In this document: positions 18,401-26,547 of the stretch, in pieces
How the letters are laid out: each line of letters starts with the position of its first letter
Numbering within the stretch: position 1 is the stretch's first letter
NCBI GenBank assembly: GCA_944321765.1
Contig: CALUMQ010000029.1
Span: 1-64,000 of the forward strand
Direction of reading: 5' to 3'
DNA: 64,000 nucleotides
Source: an uncultured Alistipes sp.
GTDB lineage: Bacteria > Bacteroidota > Bacteroidia > Bacteroidales > Rikenellaceae
Notes under the pieces: generated by a model
Told to the model about the DNA's origin: nothing
The model's database searches: none
The model's input: only the letters and a program-made list of their open reading frames with translations
Translations under genes and position numbers: made by a program

Positions 18401-18745
18401 GAGCAGAAGGACCCGCTGCTGATCTACAAGTTCGAATCCTTCGGGCTCTTCTCGAAGATGCTCATCAAGGTCAACCGCGATGTACTGGCCATCCTCAACA
18501 AGGCCTTCATCCCCGTACGCGACCAGAACGCCGAGGCCATGCAGCGTCAGCAGCAGGAGCGCGAGCGGGCAAAGGTCGACGTCAACAAGCTGCAGGCTTC
18601 GCGCATGCAGGCGGCCGCCCAGGCCGGACAGCAGGAGCGGCAGAAGCCCATGCCCCTGCATGCCGAGAAGAAGGTCGGACGCAACGATCCCTGTCCGTGC
18701 GGCAGCGGCAAGAAGTACAAGAACTGTCACGGCCGGGGGCTCTAA
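15446..18745 (+). CDS. secA: preprotein translocase ATPase SecA
   Basis: This 1099-residue SecA drives protein export through SecYEG. Walker A MATGEGKT is at about residues 193-200, the DEAD-like box reads [16 protein letters not shown], and a helicase-like second half contains [11 protein letters not shown] and [18 protein letters not shown]. The C-terminus ends in the SecB/lipid-binding zinc motif [13 protein letters not shown]. It is longer than E. coli SecA because of a charged insertion near residues 60-110, usual in Bacteroidetes. Its own promoter lies at 15398. Confidence 0.98.
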   Translation: MDILASIIKALFGSKADKDRKLIEPYLQKIKAVYPSIEALSNDELRARSEDLKKQIADYIAADEARIVELKAELEKPETALEQKEKISKEIDETTKRIDDRIEEKLDQLLPEAFAIMKDTARRFAQNDTVVVTANDFDRELAATKDFVTIDGDKAIYANHWMAGGNDIKWDMIHYDVQLFGGVVLHQGKIAEMATGEGKTLVATLPVFLNALAKKGVHVVTVNNYLAKRDSEWMGPMYEFHGLSVACIDDTQPNSDARRKAYMADITFGTNNEYGFDYLRDNMASSPKDLVQRKHHYAIVDEVDSVLIDDARTPLIISGPVPKGDDQMFEQYRPAIENLYNLQKALVTQLLAEARQLISDGKTEEGGIKLYRAHKGLPKYKPLIKYLSEQGIKALMQKTENVYMQDNNRRMPEITDDLYFVIDEKLNSVELTDKGHEALSKYFNEDGFFVLPDIGAEIAELEKSALSPEEKARKRDEVINDYSVKSERVHTVNQLLKAYSMFEKDIEYVVMDNKVKIVDEQTGRILEGRRYSDGLHQAIEAKEHVKVEAATQTFATITLQNYFRMYHKLAGMTGTAETEASEFWSIYKLDVVVIPTNRPVIREDKQDLVYKTKREKYNAVIEEIVRLVGEGRPVLVGTTSVEISELLSRMLKLRGIKHNVLNAKQHALEAQVVAEAGRSGQVTIATNMAGRGTDIKLTPEVKAAGGLAIIGTERHESRRVDRQLRGRAGRQGDPGSSQFFVSLEDDLMRLFGSGRIATMMDRMGLKEGEVIQAGMMTKAIERAQKKVEENNFGIRKRLLEYDDVMNSQREVIYTRRRHALYGERIEIDLNNIMYDFADNFVEETRGVDYEEFRMELIREVAAEPDIDAATYENAKPAELVEAIVRALKETYARRAKAVADTVRPVMERIYEDRKDQLDANIYFPITDGHLGYNIPVNLRKCKETDGAEIFKVFSKVVMFTTIDDAWREHLREMDDLRQSVQNATYEQKDPLLIYKFESFGLFSKMLIKVNRDVLAILNKAFIPVRDQNAEAMQRQQQERERAKVDVNKLQASRMQAAAQAGQQERQKPMPLHAEKKVGRNDPCPCGSGKKYKNCHGRGL

Positions 18746-18842
18746 GAGAGCCCTTTTAGGAGGGGAACCGAACCGCAGCAAGGTTTCACCGCCCTTCGGG
18801 GTCGGACTTCACCCCCCTGCCTCAAATGCATCGAAAAAACCC

Positions 18843-18880
18843 GGACCGGAAGGTCGCATCCGAAAGCGGCTTTCCGGTCC
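18843..18880. other. possible hairpin after secA
   Basis: A 9-bp inverted repeat (18843-18851 with 18872-18880) and a 20-nt loop lies between secA and the dCMP deaminase gene. There is no T-tract, so it may be a weak terminator, a leader structure or chance. Confidence 0.25.
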
Positions 18881-18909
18881 CCGTTTATAAACCGACAAAA
18901 CGCTATCCT

Positions 18910-19350
18910 ATGGGTTATCAGGAAGAAAAACAGCGTCAGCTCGACCTGCGCTACCTGCGCATGGCCTCCATCTGGGCCGAAAACTCCTACTGTGTGCGGC
19001 GCAAGGTCGGAGCGCTGATCGTCAAGGACAAGATGATCATCTCCGACGGTTACAACGGAACCCCCTCGGGATTCGAGAACATCTGCGAGGATGAGAACGG
19101 ACGCACCAAATCCTATGTCCTCCATGCCGAGGCGAATGCCATCACCAAAGTGGCGAAATCGGCAAACAACTGCGACGGTTCGACCCTCTACATCACCGCG
19201 GCACCCTGCATCGAGTGTTCGAAGCTTATCATTCAGGCCGGAATCCGCCGCGTCGTCTACTCCGACGACTATCGTTCGGAAGAGGGTCTCGACCTTTTGC
19301 GACGCGTAGGCATCGAATGTGTGCAATACCGCCTCGACCAGCAAGTCTAA
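18910..19350 (+). CDS. dCMP deaminase family protein (ComEB-like)
   Basis: This 146-residue zinc deaminase has the signatures HAEANAI (zinc His and catalytic Glu) and PCIECSKLI (two zinc Cys), and the N-terminal RKVGALIVKDKMIISDGYNG block of deoxycytidylate deaminases. It should supply dUMP for thymidylate synthesis. The ATG at 18910 was chosen because it gives the standard family N-terminus; in-frame sequence upstream is non-coding in character. An SDR gene follows after 17 bp. Confidence 0.93.
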   Translation: MGYQEEKQRQLDLRYLRMASIWAENSYCVRRKVGALIVKDKMIISDGYNGTPSGFENICEDENGRTKSYVLHAEANAITKVAKSANNCDGSTLYITAAPCIECSKLIIQAGIRRVVYSDDYRSEEGLDLLRRVGIECVQYRLDQQV

Positions 19351-19367
19351 AAGGCTACCCTCAAGCC

Positions 19368-20099
19368 ATGAAGCGCATCGTCATCGTCGGGGCCACATCC
19401 GGTATGGGATATGAGGTCGCCCGTCTCGCCATACGGGCCGGATGGCGCGTGGGTGCAGCCGGACGCCGGGTCGGGCAGCTTGAAGCGTTGCAGGCCGAGG
19501 CCCCCGGGCAGGTGGAGATCGAGCCTTTGGATGTCACGGATCCCCGGGCTCCCGAGTATCTCTCCCGCCTTGTCGAACGGCTCGGAGGCATGGACATCTA
19601 CCTCCACTCCTCGGGCATCGGATCGCGCAACGAAGCCCTCGACCCGCAGATAGAGCTCGCTACGGCCCGCACCAACGGCGAAGGTTTCATCCGCATGGTG
19701 ACGGCGGCCTACGCCTGGTTCCGCGACCACGACGGCGGGCAGATCGCCGTCATCAGTTCGATTGCCGGAACCCGGGGGCTTGGAGCTGCTCCCGCCTACT
19801 CCGCCACCAAGCGCATGCAGAACACCTACATCGATGCGTTGGCACAGCTCGCGCACATGCAGCATGTCAACATCCGCTTCACGGACATCCGTCCGGGATT
19901 CGTCGCGACACCCCTGCTCGCCAACGACGGAGGCTATCCGATGCTGATGCCCGCCGACCGGGTGGCGCAACGCATCTTCCGGGCCATCGTCCGACGGCGT
20001 CGCCGCGTGGTGATCGACGCCCGGTTTGCCGTACTGGTATTCTTTTGGAAGCTGATCCCCGCGTGGCTGTGGGAACGGCTCGTCATCCGCAAAAGATAG
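19368..20099 (+). CDS. short-chain dehydrogenase/reductase
   Basis: This 243-residue classical SDR has the NAD(P)-binding motif GATSGMGYE near the N-terminus, the catalytic serine in ISSIAG and the YSATK motif (Tyr-x3-Lys). An Arg pair after the second beta strand (AAGRRVGQ) suggests NADPH preference. The C-terminus has a hydrophobic, basic tail (VLVFFWKLIPAWLWERL) that may touch the membrane. The substrate is unknown. It is probably co-transcribed with the deaminase. Confidence 0.92.
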   Translation: MKRIVIVGATSGMGYEVARLAIRAGWRVGAAGRRVGQLEALQAEAPGQVEIEPLDVTDPRAPEYLSRLVERLGGMDIYLHSSGIGSRNEALDPQIELATARTNGEGFIRMVTAAYAWFRDHDGGQIAVISSIAGTRGLGAAPAYSATKRMQNTYIDALAQLAHMQHVNIRFTDIRPGFVATPLLANDGGYPMLMPADRVAQRIFRAIVRRRRRVVIDARFAVLVFFWKLIPAWLWERLVIRKR

Positions 20100-20140
20100 A
20101 TCCCCGCAAAAGTCGCTCCGCGGCCTGCGGCAAAAACAGA

Positions 20141-20170
20141 CGTCCCGGCTCCTGTTTCGGAGTCGGGACG
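20141..20170. terminator. terminator between the SDR and thioesterase genes
   Basis: A 12-bp stem with one G-T wobble (20141-20152 and 20159-20170) and a 6-nt loop lies between convergent genes, with A-rich flanking sequence on the left that acts as a T-tract for the minus strand. Confidence 0.7.
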
Positions 20171-20200
20171 TTGTCATAAAAAATAGCGCGGGCGAAAGAC

Positions 20201-20710
20201 CTATGCCGGAGATTCCGAATCGGTCCTGACTTCGGCATCGGTCTCCTCGACGCTGCAGTCGCAGAAGTGAAACTCGCTCCGGGCACGATCCTTCGGAAAG
20301 AGAAAATAGAGGCACGTCGCCTCGGTGCACAGTTCCGCATGGCAGTCATAAATCCGCACGGCGATCTCCACCAGATTGCGGCGCTGACTCACGACGCTGG
20401 CATGCAGGTCAATGTAGGAATCGGTCGTATGGATCGGACGGTGGTAGCGAACCTCCATGCGCGACGTGACACCGCTGGTCTGGAACTTGCGGAAGACCAC
20501 CCAGCTGCTGATCTCGTCGGCAAGGGTCGCCTGGATTCCACCGTGAAGCGTATCCACCCATCCCTGGAACTCCGGACGCGGATGCCAGCGGCAGACGACC
20601 TCTTCACCCTCCTCGTAAAACTCCATGCGCAACCCCTGCTCGCTGTGGGGGTCACACCCGAAGCAATGGTATCCCTCCATGCCCCGCCACGGATTGATGA
20701 TCTTTTTCAT
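20201..20710 (-). CDS. PaaI-type hot-dog thioesterase
   Basis: The 169-residue protein has the single hot-dog domain of the PaaI/YdiI group: GWVDTLHGGIQATLADEISSWV contains the characteristic HGG with Asp downstream. An N-terminal CFGCDPHSEQGLRM motif resembles that seen in many such thioesterases. It is expected to hydrolyse an acyl-CoA; the substrate is unknown. It is the last gene of the lpxK-punA-ssb cluster, 23 bp after ssb, and has an acidic tail of about 20 residues. Confidence 0.88.
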   Translation of the reverse strand: MKKIINPWRGMEGYHCFGCDPHSEQGLRMEFYEEGEEVVCRWHPRPEFQGWVDTLHGGIQATLADEISSWVVFRKFQTSGVTSRMEVRYHRPIHTTDSYIDLHASVVSQRRNLVEIAVRIYDCHAELCTEATCLYFLFPKDRARSEFHFCDCSVEETDAEVRTDSESPA

Positions 20711-20733
20711 GCGTTCAAAGCGTTAAATGCGGA

Positions 20734-21255
20734 TCAGAACGGCAGATCATCGGGATCGTCGGCCGGTGCGGCGGGTTGTGGGGCGGGTTGCGACGGCGTT
20801 GCGGCAGAAGGCTGCGAAGCAGGCTGCCGGTAGCCGCCCTGGGCATATCCCCCACCCTGCGCCTGTCCGTAGGACGACGCTCCGTAACCTCCCGACGGCG
20901 TCCCGGCGTCCGATGCCGGATTGTCCGAACGGCGGCCCAGCAGGTTCATCGTATCGGCCAGAATCTCCGTCGTATAGCGTTTGTTGTTGTCCTTGTCGGT
21001 CCACTCGCGCGTGCGCAGGCGTCCCTCGATATAGAGTTGAGTTCCCTTGCGGACGTAGCGGTCCACCACGTCGGCAAGCCCCCGCCACAGCGTGATCGTA
21101 TGCCATTCGGTATGCTCCTTCGTTTCGTTGGTCGAACGGTCGTAGAGTCGTTCGGTCGTGGCAAGGCGCACGCGCGCCACCTTCGTCCCCCCCTCGAGCG
21201 TCCGCACCTCGGGGTCGATACCCACGTTGCCGACCAGAATTACCTTGTTTACCAT
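20734..21255 (-). CDS. ssb: single-stranded DNA-binding protein
   Basis: This 173-residue SSB has the OB-fold opening MVNKVILVGNVGIDPEVR, the conserved WHTITLWRGLADVV block, and a flexible Gly/Gln/Pro-rich linker (about residues 115-165). It ends in the acidic tip DDPDDLPF, which recruits replication and repair partners. It lies 6 bp downstream of punA. Confidence 0.97.
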   Translation of the reverse strand: MVNKVILVGNVGIDPEVRTLEGGTKVARVRLATTERLYDRSTNETKEHTEWHTITLWRGLADVVDRYVRKGTQLYIEGRLRTREWTDKDNNKRYTTEILADTMNLLGRRSDNPASDAGTPSGGYGASSYGQAQGGGYAQGGYRQPASQPSAATPSQPAPQPAAPADDPDDLPF

Positions 21256-21261
21256 AATATT

Positions 21262-22071
21262 CTATTTCAGATTCTGAATCATCTTCCGGAACAGGGTCTC
21301 CATGCGCGCCCCGGCCCGTTTGCCCTGGCGCTGCACGTCCTCATGGTCTCCCACCTCGTCCGAGAGGCCGCAGTTGGTGATTACCGAAACCCCGAAGACA
21401 GGAATCGACATGTGGCGAGCCACGATTACCTCGGGAACCGTCGACATGCCCGCAGCGTCTCCGCCGATGGCCTTGAAATAGCGGTACTCGGCCTGCGTCT
21501 CGAACGTCGGACCCGTACCGCCGACATAGACACCGTACTGCAGTTTGATATGCTCCTCCTCGGCGATGCGCGTTGCGGCGGCGATCAGCGTCTTGTCGTA
21601 GCAGTTGTGCATGTCCGGGAAGCGCGGTCCGAGTTCCGCGAGGTTGGGCCCGATCAGCGGGTTGGGCATCAGGTTGATGTGGTCGGTGATGACCATCAGG
21701 TCACCGACGCGGAATGTCGGATTGATGCCCCCCGAGGCATTCGACACGAAGAGGCAGCGGATGCCCAGCTGCTGCATCACGCGGACCGGGAAGGTCACCT
21801 GCTGCATCGTGTAACCCTCGTAGTAATGGAAGCGGCCCTGCATGGCCACCACGCGGTGCCCTTCGATCTCACCGAAGATCAGACGTCCCTTGTGACCCTC
21901 GACCGTCGAAACCGGAAAACCCGGAATCGTCTTGTAGTCGAGCACGTATTTCGCGTCGATCCTCTCGGCAAAATCGCCGAGACCCGTCCCGAGAATAATC
22001 CCCACCTCGGGCGAATAATCGGAGGTCCGTTCCTTGACGAACGCCGCCGTACGTTTAATTTCCTCTAACAT
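21262..22071 (-). CDS. punA: purine nucleoside phosphorylase
   Basis: The 269-residue protein is a trimeric-type (PNP/MTAP) purine nucleoside phosphorylase that splits purine (deoxy)nucleosides with phosphate. Conserved segments are GIILGTGLGDF (phosphate loop), MQGRFHYYEGY, the base-binding region NASGGINP and GPTFETQAE, and MSTVPEVIVARH. Its start overlaps the end of lpxK by 17 bp, indicating coupled translation. Confidence 0.96.
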   Translation of the reverse strand: MLEEIKRTAAFVKERTSDYSPEVGIILGTGLGDFAERIDAKYVLDYKTIPGFPVSTVEGHKGRLIFGEIEGHRVVAMQGRFHYYEGYTMQQVTFPVRVMQQLGIRCLFVSNASGGINPTFRVGDLMVITDHINLMPNPLIGPNLAELGPRFPDMHNCYDKTLIAAATRIAEEEHIKLQYGVYVGGTGPTFETQAEYRYFKAIGGDAAGMSTVPEVIVARHMSIPVFGVSVITNCGLSDEVGDHEDVQRQGKRAGARMETLFRKMIQNLK

Positions 22072-23098
22072 CTTCTTCGACTTTTTGCAGAAAATCCGTC
22101 GCCGAATCCTCTATGAATGATATGTTTATCGGCATGTAATACAAGGCGCTGCGTACTTCCGCGGGAACTTTCGCCCGGTTGGTCATCTTCACGGCATCCT
22201 TCTCCGTCGTGACGATAACAGCCTCGGGGTGCTTCGTCAGAAGCGTTCCGAGAGCCTTCATGTCCCGTACCTTATAAATATGGTGGTCGTCAAGCGTCAT
22301 CTCCGCGACTACCTGGTAGTGGCTGCCCAGCGTCTGCAAAAAAGGCCGCGGATTGCCGATGCCCGACAGGGCGATTACCTGGCACCCCGGAGCAAGGTGC
22401 GGAACGCGCGCCTCGGCAGGATAGAGCGGCTGCGGCATGAAACTCTCGAAGCGCGTGAAGTAGACCCGCTGGTAGGCAACCTGGATCAGCACCTTGCGCA
22501 TGATGCGCCGGTCGATGGGCGCCATGCGCTCGGGGCACTTCGTCACCACGAAGTAGTGCGCACGGTGCAACTGTTCGGGAAGATCGCGCAGCGTCCCCTG
22601 CGGAAGCATCTTGTCGTGCTGAACGGGACGCGTGGCGTCGATCATCACGATATTGATCCGCGGCTCCACGTAGCGGTGCTGGAAACCGTCGTCCATGATG
22701 ATCAGATCAACTTCCGGATGTTCGGCACGGATCCGCCGGATACCCTCGACGCGCTTCTCGCACACGACGACCGTCGTATCGGGGAATTTCAGCTTGATCT
22801 GGAGGGGTTCGTCCCCCACATCGCGGTAGTGCGAATCGGTGCGCACCTCCAGGTAACCGCGCGTGCGCCGCCCGTAACCGCGCGAAAGCAGTGCCACGCG
22901 GTGCATCTGCGACATGTAGGCAATGAGCATCTCGGCCATCGGGGTCTTTCCCGTGCCGCCGACGGTAATGTTGCCGATACAGATGATCGGAATGTCAAAC
23001 TTCTCGCTCTTGAGAATGCCCCAGTCGAAGAGGCGGTGACGGAAAGTCACCACCCCACGATAGAGGAGCGCCGCAGGCGCGAGCAGGCATTTCAGCAT
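22055..23098 (-). CDS. lpxK: tetraacyldisaccharide 4'-kinase
   Basis: This 347-residue kinase phosphorylates the lipid A disaccharide precursor at the inner membrane. The P-loop reads GNITVGGTGKTP, and LSRGYGRR and DDGFQHR are LpxK signatures. The N-terminal hydrophobic segment LLAPAALLYRGVVTFR anchors it. The start at 23098 gives the family N-terminus and lies 29 nt after a good -7 box. It heads the lpxK-punA-ssb-thioesterase transcript. Confidence 0.96.
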   Translation of the reverse strand: MLKCLLAPAALLYRGVVTFRHRLFDWGILKSEKFDIPIICIGNITVGGTGKTPMAEMLIAYMSQMHRVALLSRGYGRRTRGYLEVRTDSHYRDVGDEPLQIKLKFPDTTVVVCEKRVEGIRRIRAEHPEVDLIIMDDGFQHRYVEPRINIVMIDATRPVQHDKMLPQGTLRDLPEQLHRAHYFVVTKCPERMAPIDRRIMRKVLIQVAYQRVYFTRFESFMPQPLYPAEARVPHLAPGCQVIALSGIGNPRPFLQTLGSHYQVVAEMTLDDHHIYKVRDMKALGTLLTKHPEAVIVTTEKDAVKMTNRAKVPAEVRSALYYMPINISFIEDSATDFLQKVEEDVRGN

Positions 23099-23127
23099 CT
23101 TTTCTCGCGGTTTGAACAGATAACTTT

Positions 23128-23159
23128 CAAAGTTAAAGATTTTTTCCCGCTCCGCCAAA
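23128..23159 (-). promoter_or_regulatory. promoter of the lpxK operon
   Basis: On the minus strand TTTG (23156-23159), a 20-nt spacer and TAACTTTG (23128-23135) give a textbook Bacteroidetes promoter. Confidence 0.8.
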
Positions 23160-23263
23160 CATAATCGGCCAAATATTGTCCGGCGCCAGGCTTTCCCGCC
23201 CGGAACCGGGAGAGAACCAACAGCGGAATATCCGAAAACAGGGATGAAGTTTCCGCCCGGAAA

Positions 23264-23295
23264 TTTGGCATTCAAGCGGACAAATCGTAACTTTG
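23264..23295 (+). promoter_or_regulatory. promoter of the M23 peptidase gene
   Basis: TTTG (23264-23267), a 20-nt spacer and TAACTTTG (23288-23295) end 7 nt before the ATG, giving a very short leader. Confidence 0.8.
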
Positions 23296-23302
23296 TCCAG
23301 CT

Positions 23303-24607
23303 ATGAAAACCTGGAAAACACTCTTCTGCGCCCTGCTGCTCGCCGCGGCAGGTGCCTGCAACCGGGACGGACAGCCCGTCGAGGAGGTCGACGAAAATGC
23401 CGGTCCCGTCAACCTCGTATACGGCATCGATGCCGACCTTTACCGTCTCGAAACCTCGGAAATAGCCAGCGGGGAAACCCTCGGAAAGATCCTCAGCCGA
23501 TACGGCGTATCGGCCCAGATGATCGACCGTCTCGACAAGCAGGCCGCCGGCATATTTCCGCTGAAGAATATCCGCGCAGGGCAGAACTACACAGCCTTCA
23601 TCCACGAAGACTCGCTCTTCACCCCCCATCTCGACTTCCTGGCATACGAAATCTCGATGACCGACTACGTCGTCTTCGGATTCCAGGACGACTCGGTCTC
23701 CATCCGCAAGGATGCCAAATCCTTCACCCTTCAGCGCAAGAAAAAGAGCGCCGTGATCAACTCCTCGCTGTGGGGCGCCATCATGGAGCAGGATCTCCCC
23801 TATGCACTGGCCGCAGAAATGGAGGATATCTACCAGTGGACGGTCGACTTCTTCGGCATACAGAAGGGCGACAGCTTCACGGTGATCTACGATGAACGGT
23901 TTGTCGACGATACCGTGTCGGTGGGCATCGGGCGAATCTGGGGTGCAAAGTTCTCCCAGGGCGGCAAGGAGTATTACGCCATTCCGTTCCGCCAGGGCGG
24001 AAAGATCCAGTACTGGGAGGCCAACGGTGCCAGCCTGCGCAAGCAGATGCTCAAGGCCCCACTGAAATACACGCGCATCAGCTCGCGCTTCTCCTATGCC
24101 CGCAAGCACCCGATATACAAGGTATATCGTCCCCATACGGGCGTCGACTACGCCGCACCGAAAGGCACGCATGTGCATGCCGTGGCCGATGGCGTGGTAA
24201 CCTTCAAAGGCTGGGGCGGCGGAGGCGGCAATACACTGAAGATCAAGCACGCCGGAGGCCTGATGACCGGATATCTCCACCTGAGCGGCTACGCAAAGGG
24301 CATCTCCCAGGGCACCCGCGTATCGCAGGGGCAGTTGATCGGATACGTCGGATCCACGGGTGCCTCGACGGGCCCGCACCTCGACTACCGCGTCTGGAAA
24401 AACGGAAAGCCCATCGATCCGCTGAAGATCCCTTCGGAACCGGCCGAGCCCATCTCGAAGGAGAACCAGGCGGCATTCGAATACGTCCGCGACCGCATCA
24501 TGGCCGAACTGAACGGCGAAGTTGCCCCCGAAGAGCGCATCACCCAGTTGGATTCGATTATCGTGACTCCGGCAGCCGAGGTTCCCGCCGCCGGACAACA
24601 AAAGTAA
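23303..24607 (+). CDS. M23 (LytM/peptidoglycan endopeptidase-type) lipoprotein
   Basis: The 434-residue protein has a lipoprotein signal with lipidation at Cys19. A long N-terminal region resembling an OapA/LysM-like module (GETLGKILSRYGVS, near residues 57-70) precedes a C-terminal M23 domain. The zinc site is complete: His278 and Asp282 in HTGVDY, His326 in YLHL and His359 in GPHLDYR. It likely cleaves peptidoglycan cross-links at the cell envelope. ispD follows after 4 bp. Confidence 0.94.
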   Translation: MKTWKTLFCALLLAAAGACNRDGQPVEEVDENAGPVNLVYGIDADLYRLETSEIASGETLGKILSRYGVSAQMIDRLDKQAAGIFPLKNIRAGQNYTAFIHEDSLFTPHLDFLAYEISMTDYVVFGFQDDSVSIRKDAKSFTLQRKKKSAVINSSLWGAIMEQDLPYALAAEMEDIYQWTVDFFGIQKGDSFTVIYDERFVDDTVSVGIGRIWGAKFSQGGKEYYAIPFRQGGKIQYWEANGASLRKQMLKAPLKYTRISSRFSYARKHPIYKVYRPHTGVDYAAPKGTHVHAVADGVVTFKGWGGGGGNTLKIKHAGGLMTGYLHLSGYAKGISQGTRVSQGQLIGYVGSTGASTGPHLDYRVWKNGKPIDPLKIPSEPAEPISKENQAAFEYVRDRIMAELNGEVAPEERITQLDSIIVTPAAEVPAAGQQK

Positions 24608-24611
24608 AACC

Positions 24612-25346
24612 ATGCGCACGGGAGTCATCATCGTGGCCGGAGGCAGCGGACGACGCGTCGGAGGGTCGCTGCCCAAGCAGTTTCGCATTCTGGGCGGAGT
24701 ACCCGTCCTGGCCCGGACGATCAACCTCTTCGCCGCAGCCTGCCCCGGGGCGGAGATCATCGCCGTGCTGCCCGAAGAACATATCGGTTTCTGGAATGAC
24801 CTCGCAGCACGTTTCGACGTGGCCCGACACAAGGTCGTGGCAGGCGGTACAGAGCGTTATCACTCGGTAAAGAAGGGTCTCGAAGCGTTGAAGAGCGACC
24901 CGGAGCTGGTGGCCGTGCAGGACGGTGTGCGTCCGCTGGGATCAAAAGAGATGATCCGTCGCGTAGCCGAGGCTGCCGCGCAATTCGGCGCAGCCATCCC
25001 GGTGGTGGAACCCGTCGATTCGTTCCGCGAACTCGATGCGGAGGAAACCGCGAACCGGATCGACGGCGCAGCGGCGACAGCCGGTTCACACGCCATCGAC
25101 AGACGGAGACTGCGGATCGTTCAGACTCCGCAGATCTTCCGTACGGAGTGGCTTCGTAAAGCCTACAACGCCCCCTATCGTCCGGAATTTACCGACGATG
25201 CCTCGGTGGTCGAGGCTGCCGGGTACCCGCTCCGGCTTGCCGAGGGGGAACGCGAGAACCTCAAACTTACGACTCCCGGAGACTTCGTTATCGCCGAGGC
25301 GCTGATATCCGCCCGCGAAGAGGCGGAGGACCCTGCTGAAAAATGA
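24612..25346 (+). CDS. ispD: 2-C-methyl-D-erythritol 4-phosphate cytidylyltransferase
   Basis: This 244-residue enzyme makes CDP-methylerythritol in the MEP isoprenoid pathway, one step before IspE (encoded at 10063-10881). It has the nucleotide-binding opening IVAGGSGRRVGGSLPKQF, the VQDGVRPL block and the C-terminal TDDASVVEAAGYPL and NLKLTTPGDFVIAE blocks. It follows the M23 gene by 4 bp and overlaps the next gene by 4 bp (ATGA). Confidence 0.96.
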   Translation: MRTGVIIVAGGSGRRVGGSLPKQFRILGGVPVLARTINLFAAACPGAEIIAVLPEEHIGFWNDLAARFDVARHKVVAGGTERYHSVKKGLEALKSDPELVAVQDGVRPLGSKEMIRRVAEAAAQFGAAIPVVEPVDSFRELDAEETANRIDGAAATAGSHAIDRRRLRIVQTPQIFRTEWLRKAYNAPYRPEFTDDASVVEAAGYPLRLAEGERENLKLTTPGDFVIAEALISAREEAEDPAEK

Positions 25347-26005
25347 TACAAAGTTCCTATAAATACCGCTTCGACCGTCGCACGATCTACTGGACCGTGG
25401 TCCATCTGGTCGTCTTCGTCCTGCTGGGCGTAGCTCTCTACGTCCTCTACGAAGGCGGCTATCTCTCGGCGTGGTTTACCTCGTTCATCGGAGCGCTGAT
25501 CGCGTTGATGGCCCTCTCGATTCCCCGTAAGATTGTCGTAACGGACCAGACGCTCGAAATCCGGTGTCTGCTCGATATCACCGAGATTCGCCGTGACGAA
25601 ATCGCCTCGGTGCGGCGCGTTGACACCCGGCAGATGAAATGGCTCGTTCCGATCTTCGGAGGGTGTGGATTCTTCGGGTATTACGGGCACTTCCTCGATC
25701 TGCGAAGGCTCGACCGCGTGCGGATCTATGCCTCGAAGTGGAGCAATTTCGTGGAGATAAAGGATATCTACGAGGATCGGCTCTATGTCTCGTGCGACGA
25801 CGCCGACCGGCTCGTGGCCGAGTTGACCCCGCCCGGCGGAAATCGTCCCGACGAAGAGGATGACGATGAGGAGGAGGAAGAGCGCGAAGACAGCAAAAGC
25901 GGCGAAGACAGTACGGCGAAGGAGTGCGGCAATCAAAGCAGCAGCGAAGAGGACAACAAAGGCGAGGACGTCAAAGGCGGAAATAACGGAAACGACGGTA
26001 ACTGA
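25343..26005 (+). CDS. membrane protein with PH-like domain and acidic low-complexity tail
   Basis: The 220-residue protein has two membrane segments (about residues 15-35 and 42-60), then a beta-rich region containing IVVTDQTLEIRCLLDITEIRRDEI that resembles bacterial PH (bPH2/DUF304-like) domains. The last 55 residues are almost entirely Asp, Glu, Ser, Gly, Asn and Lys, including an eight-residue-plus acidic run. The function is unknown. It overlaps ispD by 4 bp, so translation is coupled. Confidence 0.7.
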   Translation: MIQSSYKYRFDRRTIYWTVVHLVVFVLLGVALYVLYEGGYLSAWFTSFIGALIALMALSIPRKIVVTDQTLEIRCLLDITEIRRDEIASVRRVDTRQMKWLVPIFGGCGFFGYYGHFLDLRRLDRVRIYASKWSNFVEIKDIYEDRLYVSCDDADRLVAELTPPGGNRPDEEDDDEEEEEREDSKSGEDSTAKECGNQSSSEEDNKGEDVKGGNNGNDGN

Positions 26006-26243
26006 AACAGGCGCCGCAACGGAAGCTGGCGGTTCCGACGAAGCCCGGGCGAGAGGAAAAAACCGAGAATCGGAAACCGCCGCGTAACGGGAATCGCCCC
26101 GCCCGAACCGACAGAAGGAGATGCTGCCAACCATCCGAGACGAAAAATCCATCTTTCCCTCCGCAAATCAAATCCCGGCAACCATTTTGCAAAACACCTT
26201 TTTATAATTTATAATCACAATTCACATCAAAACCGAGAACACC
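26006..26243. other. intergenic stretch before rubredoxin
   Basis: This 238-bp gap shows no coding signal. Its last 60 bp are AT-rich (around TATAATTTATAAT at 26203-26215), probably holding the rubredoxin promoter, though no exact TAnnTTTG is present. Confidence 0.4.
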
Positions 26244-26408
26244 ATGAAAAAGTATCGTTGCACGGTCTGCGACTGGATCTATGATCCCGCAGTCGGCGAT
26301 CCCGAAGGTGGCATCGCCCCCGGAACCCCGTTCGAAGAGATCCCAGAAGATTGGGTATGCCCCCTCTGCGGAGTCGGCAAGGACCAGTTCGAAGAGGTCA
26401 CCGAATAA
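26244..26408 (+). CDS. rubredoxin
   Basis: This 54-residue protein is a complete rubredoxin, a small electron carrier with one Fe held by four cysteines. It starts [15 protein letters not shown] (first CxxC) and has [14 protein letters not shown] (second CxxC). Length and spacing match classical rubredoxins. Likely roles are oxygen or peroxide detoxification in an anaerobe; its redox partners are not adjacent. The terminator at 26438-26470 lies just downstream. Confidence 0.96.
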   Translation: MKKYRCTVCDWIYDPAVGDPEGGIAPGTPFEEIPEDWVCPLCGVGKDQFEEVTE

Positions 26409-26412
26409 TCCC

Positions 26413-26470
26413 TTCGACGAGATTCGTCGAAAAAAACCGAGGCGCTTTCCCTTTGAGGGAAAGCGCCTCG
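26413..26470. terminator. bidirectional terminator between rubredoxin and the M49 peptidase
   Basis: A perfect 15-bp inverted repeat (26438-26452 and 26456-26470, 3-nt loop) has an A7 run on its left, which is a T-tract for the minus-strand gene. A smaller 8-bp hairpin (26413-26420 with 26424-26431) followed by the same A run lies just before it. Confidence 0.85.
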
Positions 26471-26547
26471 TGTGTTCTCACCGGCATTTGCCCGCGGGAC
26501 CCATCTCCACCGGATCCGGGGAAAGGTGTCCCGCGCAGAGCGGCCGA

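Noticed and set aside
15455-18781. A 1108-codon open frame antisense to secA, and similar long antisense frames opposite typA, valS, ileS, lon and the M16 gene at 30639
   Set aside because: These arise from the high third-position GC of the real genes. Their translations are rich in His, Arg, Val and Asp and show no domain, and the sense genes are certain.
18746-18909. A possible small RNA or riboswitch between secA and the deaminase gene
   Set aside because: Only one 9-bp stem with a long loop was found, and no known riboswitch core.
23099-24832. Fusion of lpxK with an upstream frame of about 580 residues
   Set aside because: The upstream part runs antisense to the M23 and ispD genes. The lpxK promoter and family N-terminus fix the start at 23098.
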